Shown here: piece after piece, positions 63,701-64,000 of the stretch
How the letters are laid out: the number at the start of each line of letters is the position of its first letter
Position numbering within the stretch: the stretch's first letter is position 1
Assembly: GCA_030841085.1 (NCBI GenBank)
Contig: JAVEDP010000036.1
Span: forward strand, 124,001-188,000
Source: Pyrinomonadaceae bacterium
GTDB lineage: Bacteria > Acidobacteriota > Blastocatellia > Pyrinomonadales > Pyrinomonadaceae
Direction of reading: 5' to 3'
Length of the DNA stretch: 64,000 nucleotides
The notes under the pieces: model-generated
What the model was told of the DNA's origin: nothing
The model's input: the letters and a program-made list of their open reading frames with translations, nothing else
Databases searched by the model: none
Made by a program: the position numbers and the translations under genes

Positions 63701-64000
63701 TACGTTGACTGGTGTGACGCTTCAGAGCAATACGGCCAATAGCGACAGCAGTGGCGGCGGCGATGGCGGCGGTATCTTCGATAACGGCAATGGCGGAACA
63801 TTTTCGATGCCCGTGGTCTTGAGCGGCGTCACTATCGACAGCAACGTTGCCAACAGCGGTTTCGGTGACGGCTTTCGTTTGAATGGCGGGACAATGAGTG
63901 CCGCGGGAACTATCAACGTCAACGGCGCTGACAGCATTTACATAGCCGGCGGCACCTTCACGTCTACTGCCGGCACATTCAATCTGAGCGGTAACTTTAC
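60741..64000 (+). CDS. Second giant CSLREA protein with FG-GAP repeats (runs off window)
   Basis: The open frame begins at ATG 60741 (GAGGGAG 5 nt upstream) and continues without stop to the end: at least 1086 codons. A membrane/signal segment (SLLVCLAIGAYLATNF) is followed by FG-GAP/VCBS-like Asp-rich units (TTADFDEDGVPDLVVGYAAG, GTGDFNSDGHKDLIVATRGS). A CSLREA domain (CTLRAAIMEANHHVGPDSIT, near residue 560) and beta-helix repeats (ITSSTIQANVSN, TITNNTQITSN-like) follow. Same architecture class as the 53488 protein, in opposite orientation. A surface-exposed role is likely; the C-terminus is outside the window. Confidence 0.88.
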   Translation, partial: MPQAHGEPIYSGSVTPDSLKRSRRSILVSLLVCLAIGAYLATNFASLKKAKAESLRASNPIVANDVVHAAGRGNPWINLQDGRGLPTSYKNKNVAAALLQSSAQPLTLTTADFDEDGVPDLVVGYAAGGGGALSIYRGNVNAFAPQTEEAWRAVSDKRYPDPFFPDARTLETLLPVQFLGTGDFNSDGHKDLIVATRGSDMLQLFSGDGRGGFTSNNVQYLPGTVTSLLADDIGRTDGLTDLVIGTTGSTGPAILFFDGANPLSFQPKTYALSRPASALTSGRLGKDGTVDIVAATGNEIAIIHNADQYESARMERSTLSYNAIAVTVGRFIWDREGESNVAVLGDDGAVHLLTAGTLDTRPYTQNEMELLKQKRLEFGGDSEEFANLRKSLIHRPDKSRDWIVAQSVATGISPQNNAAAGTLIKAGVSAGLVDDLAVVDAGNNKLHVVRNRQVPIVADKSTVTAETVAAQTPLDIPLDVEGAPVAVLSTRLNVDTLPDLIVLRKGEVVPSVVFTAPESIYAVNSTADAVDATPGNNVCATAGAVCTLRAAIMEANHHVGPDSITLPAGTYQLTLTSGATPTGDNERLLSAGGHEEYGDLDIIDFDGDDTQRSDLTINGAAPGTTFIQAGTTATNGIDRAIDVNNPKVSQGDKAITVNINNVTVRFSVGQIVDVPATTNDILEKGGGIQFNGFTLIGSAGPTTSALTLDNCVVTSNTASGLGGGIHSEAGTLVVQNGSIVSLNACNGGSGGGIDYAGGNTYIGQGLTINNSTIGGAGAGNSATPIAAPTPFTNQGPLNGGGVATFGGSTVTITSSTIQANVSNDATGAGPSQQNTGGGGLFLTGNPAVTITGSTITGNTAKNNAGGLFVQAVQSVTNAEGTVTINNTQITSNTADSDNETNGNGGGIYIHRGALTIGNATACNINSNTAANGGGIYSTWNLQTNDLPPTVTMTNGTLNSNNARNNGGGLAVNFESTTGDASNKSGTTTLTGVTLQSNTANSDSSGGGDGGGIFDNGNGGTFSMPVVLSGVTIDSNVANSGFGDGFRLNGGTMSAAGTINVNGADSIYIAGGTFTSTAGTFNLSGNF

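Overview
The window looks like a chromosomal segment of a soil-type Gram-negative bacterium, most probably Acidobacteriota (Blastocatellia / Pyrinomonadaceae-like). This is inferred, not tested. The reasons are a standard rpsP-khpA-rimM-trmD-rplS operon, SecA with a C-terminal zinc motif, many lone housekeeping genes separated by palindromic repeats, many secreted CSLREA, Ig-like and Cys-motif proteins, and a four-helix-bundle (23S rRNA intervening-sequence type) protein.

Layout. 0-4.7 kb: ribosome and tRNA maturation operon, then two glycosyltransferases. 5-10.4 kb (minus strand): a helical-repeat protein, secA and a membrane-anchored TonB-like protein. 10.7-13.9 kb: a Ski2-like helicase gene split by an element carrying a four-helix-bundle gene. 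14-24.7 kb: an MFS exporter, lytic transglycosylase, ispH, a lipase-like hydrolase, a zinc-ribbon/PDZ protein, a VanY-like peptidase and several small unknowns. 24.7-31.4 kb: a TPM/Tim44-like pair, an M16 peptidase pair and a trypsin-TPR protein. 31.8-38.3 kb (minus strand): a secreted protein, a YdeI-like protein, a DUF433/PIN-like toxin-antitoxin pair, a fused E1 alpha-beta dehydrogenase, a TPR protein and an acyl-CoA dehydrogenase. 38.7-45.7 kb: a flippase-like membrane protein, then an expanding cluster of exported paralogues ending in a metzincin protease. 45.8-51.5 kb: a MacB-like permease, a 5'-nucleotidase, a 44-residue peptide gene and an FHA-GAF-sigma54 activator. 51.5-64 kb: a nucleotidyltransferase with a broken end, then a GNAT, two DUF6916-like proteins, a giant CSLREA/Ig-repeat protein, three phage-tail-collar-like proteins and a second CSLREA giant that runs off the window.

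Two themes stand out. (1) Between 11.5 and 49.1 kb there are nine loci of short tandem repeats. Most are arranged as two inverted arms (hairpins), each with a different 7-12-nt word. One encloses the four-helix-bundle gene and splits the helicase in frame; another expands the N-terminus of an M16-like protein by 21-bp units; several supply the last or first codons of neighbouring genes. A second layer of longer palindromes (at least seven families) lies between genes, one with 14-bp terminal inverted repeats and an 11-bp target-duplication-like direct repeat. (2) The 40.0-45.7 kb cluster holds four divergent copies of an unrecognised exported family (GNS-L-R motif) and a metzincin. It also holds a decayed copy of the protease gene and is bracketed by a ~150-bp direct repeat that includes the permease 3' end, so it grew by duplication in place. 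The DUF6916 / tail-collar / GNAT / CSLREA neighbourhood is a third candidate for an uncharacterised surface or secreted system.
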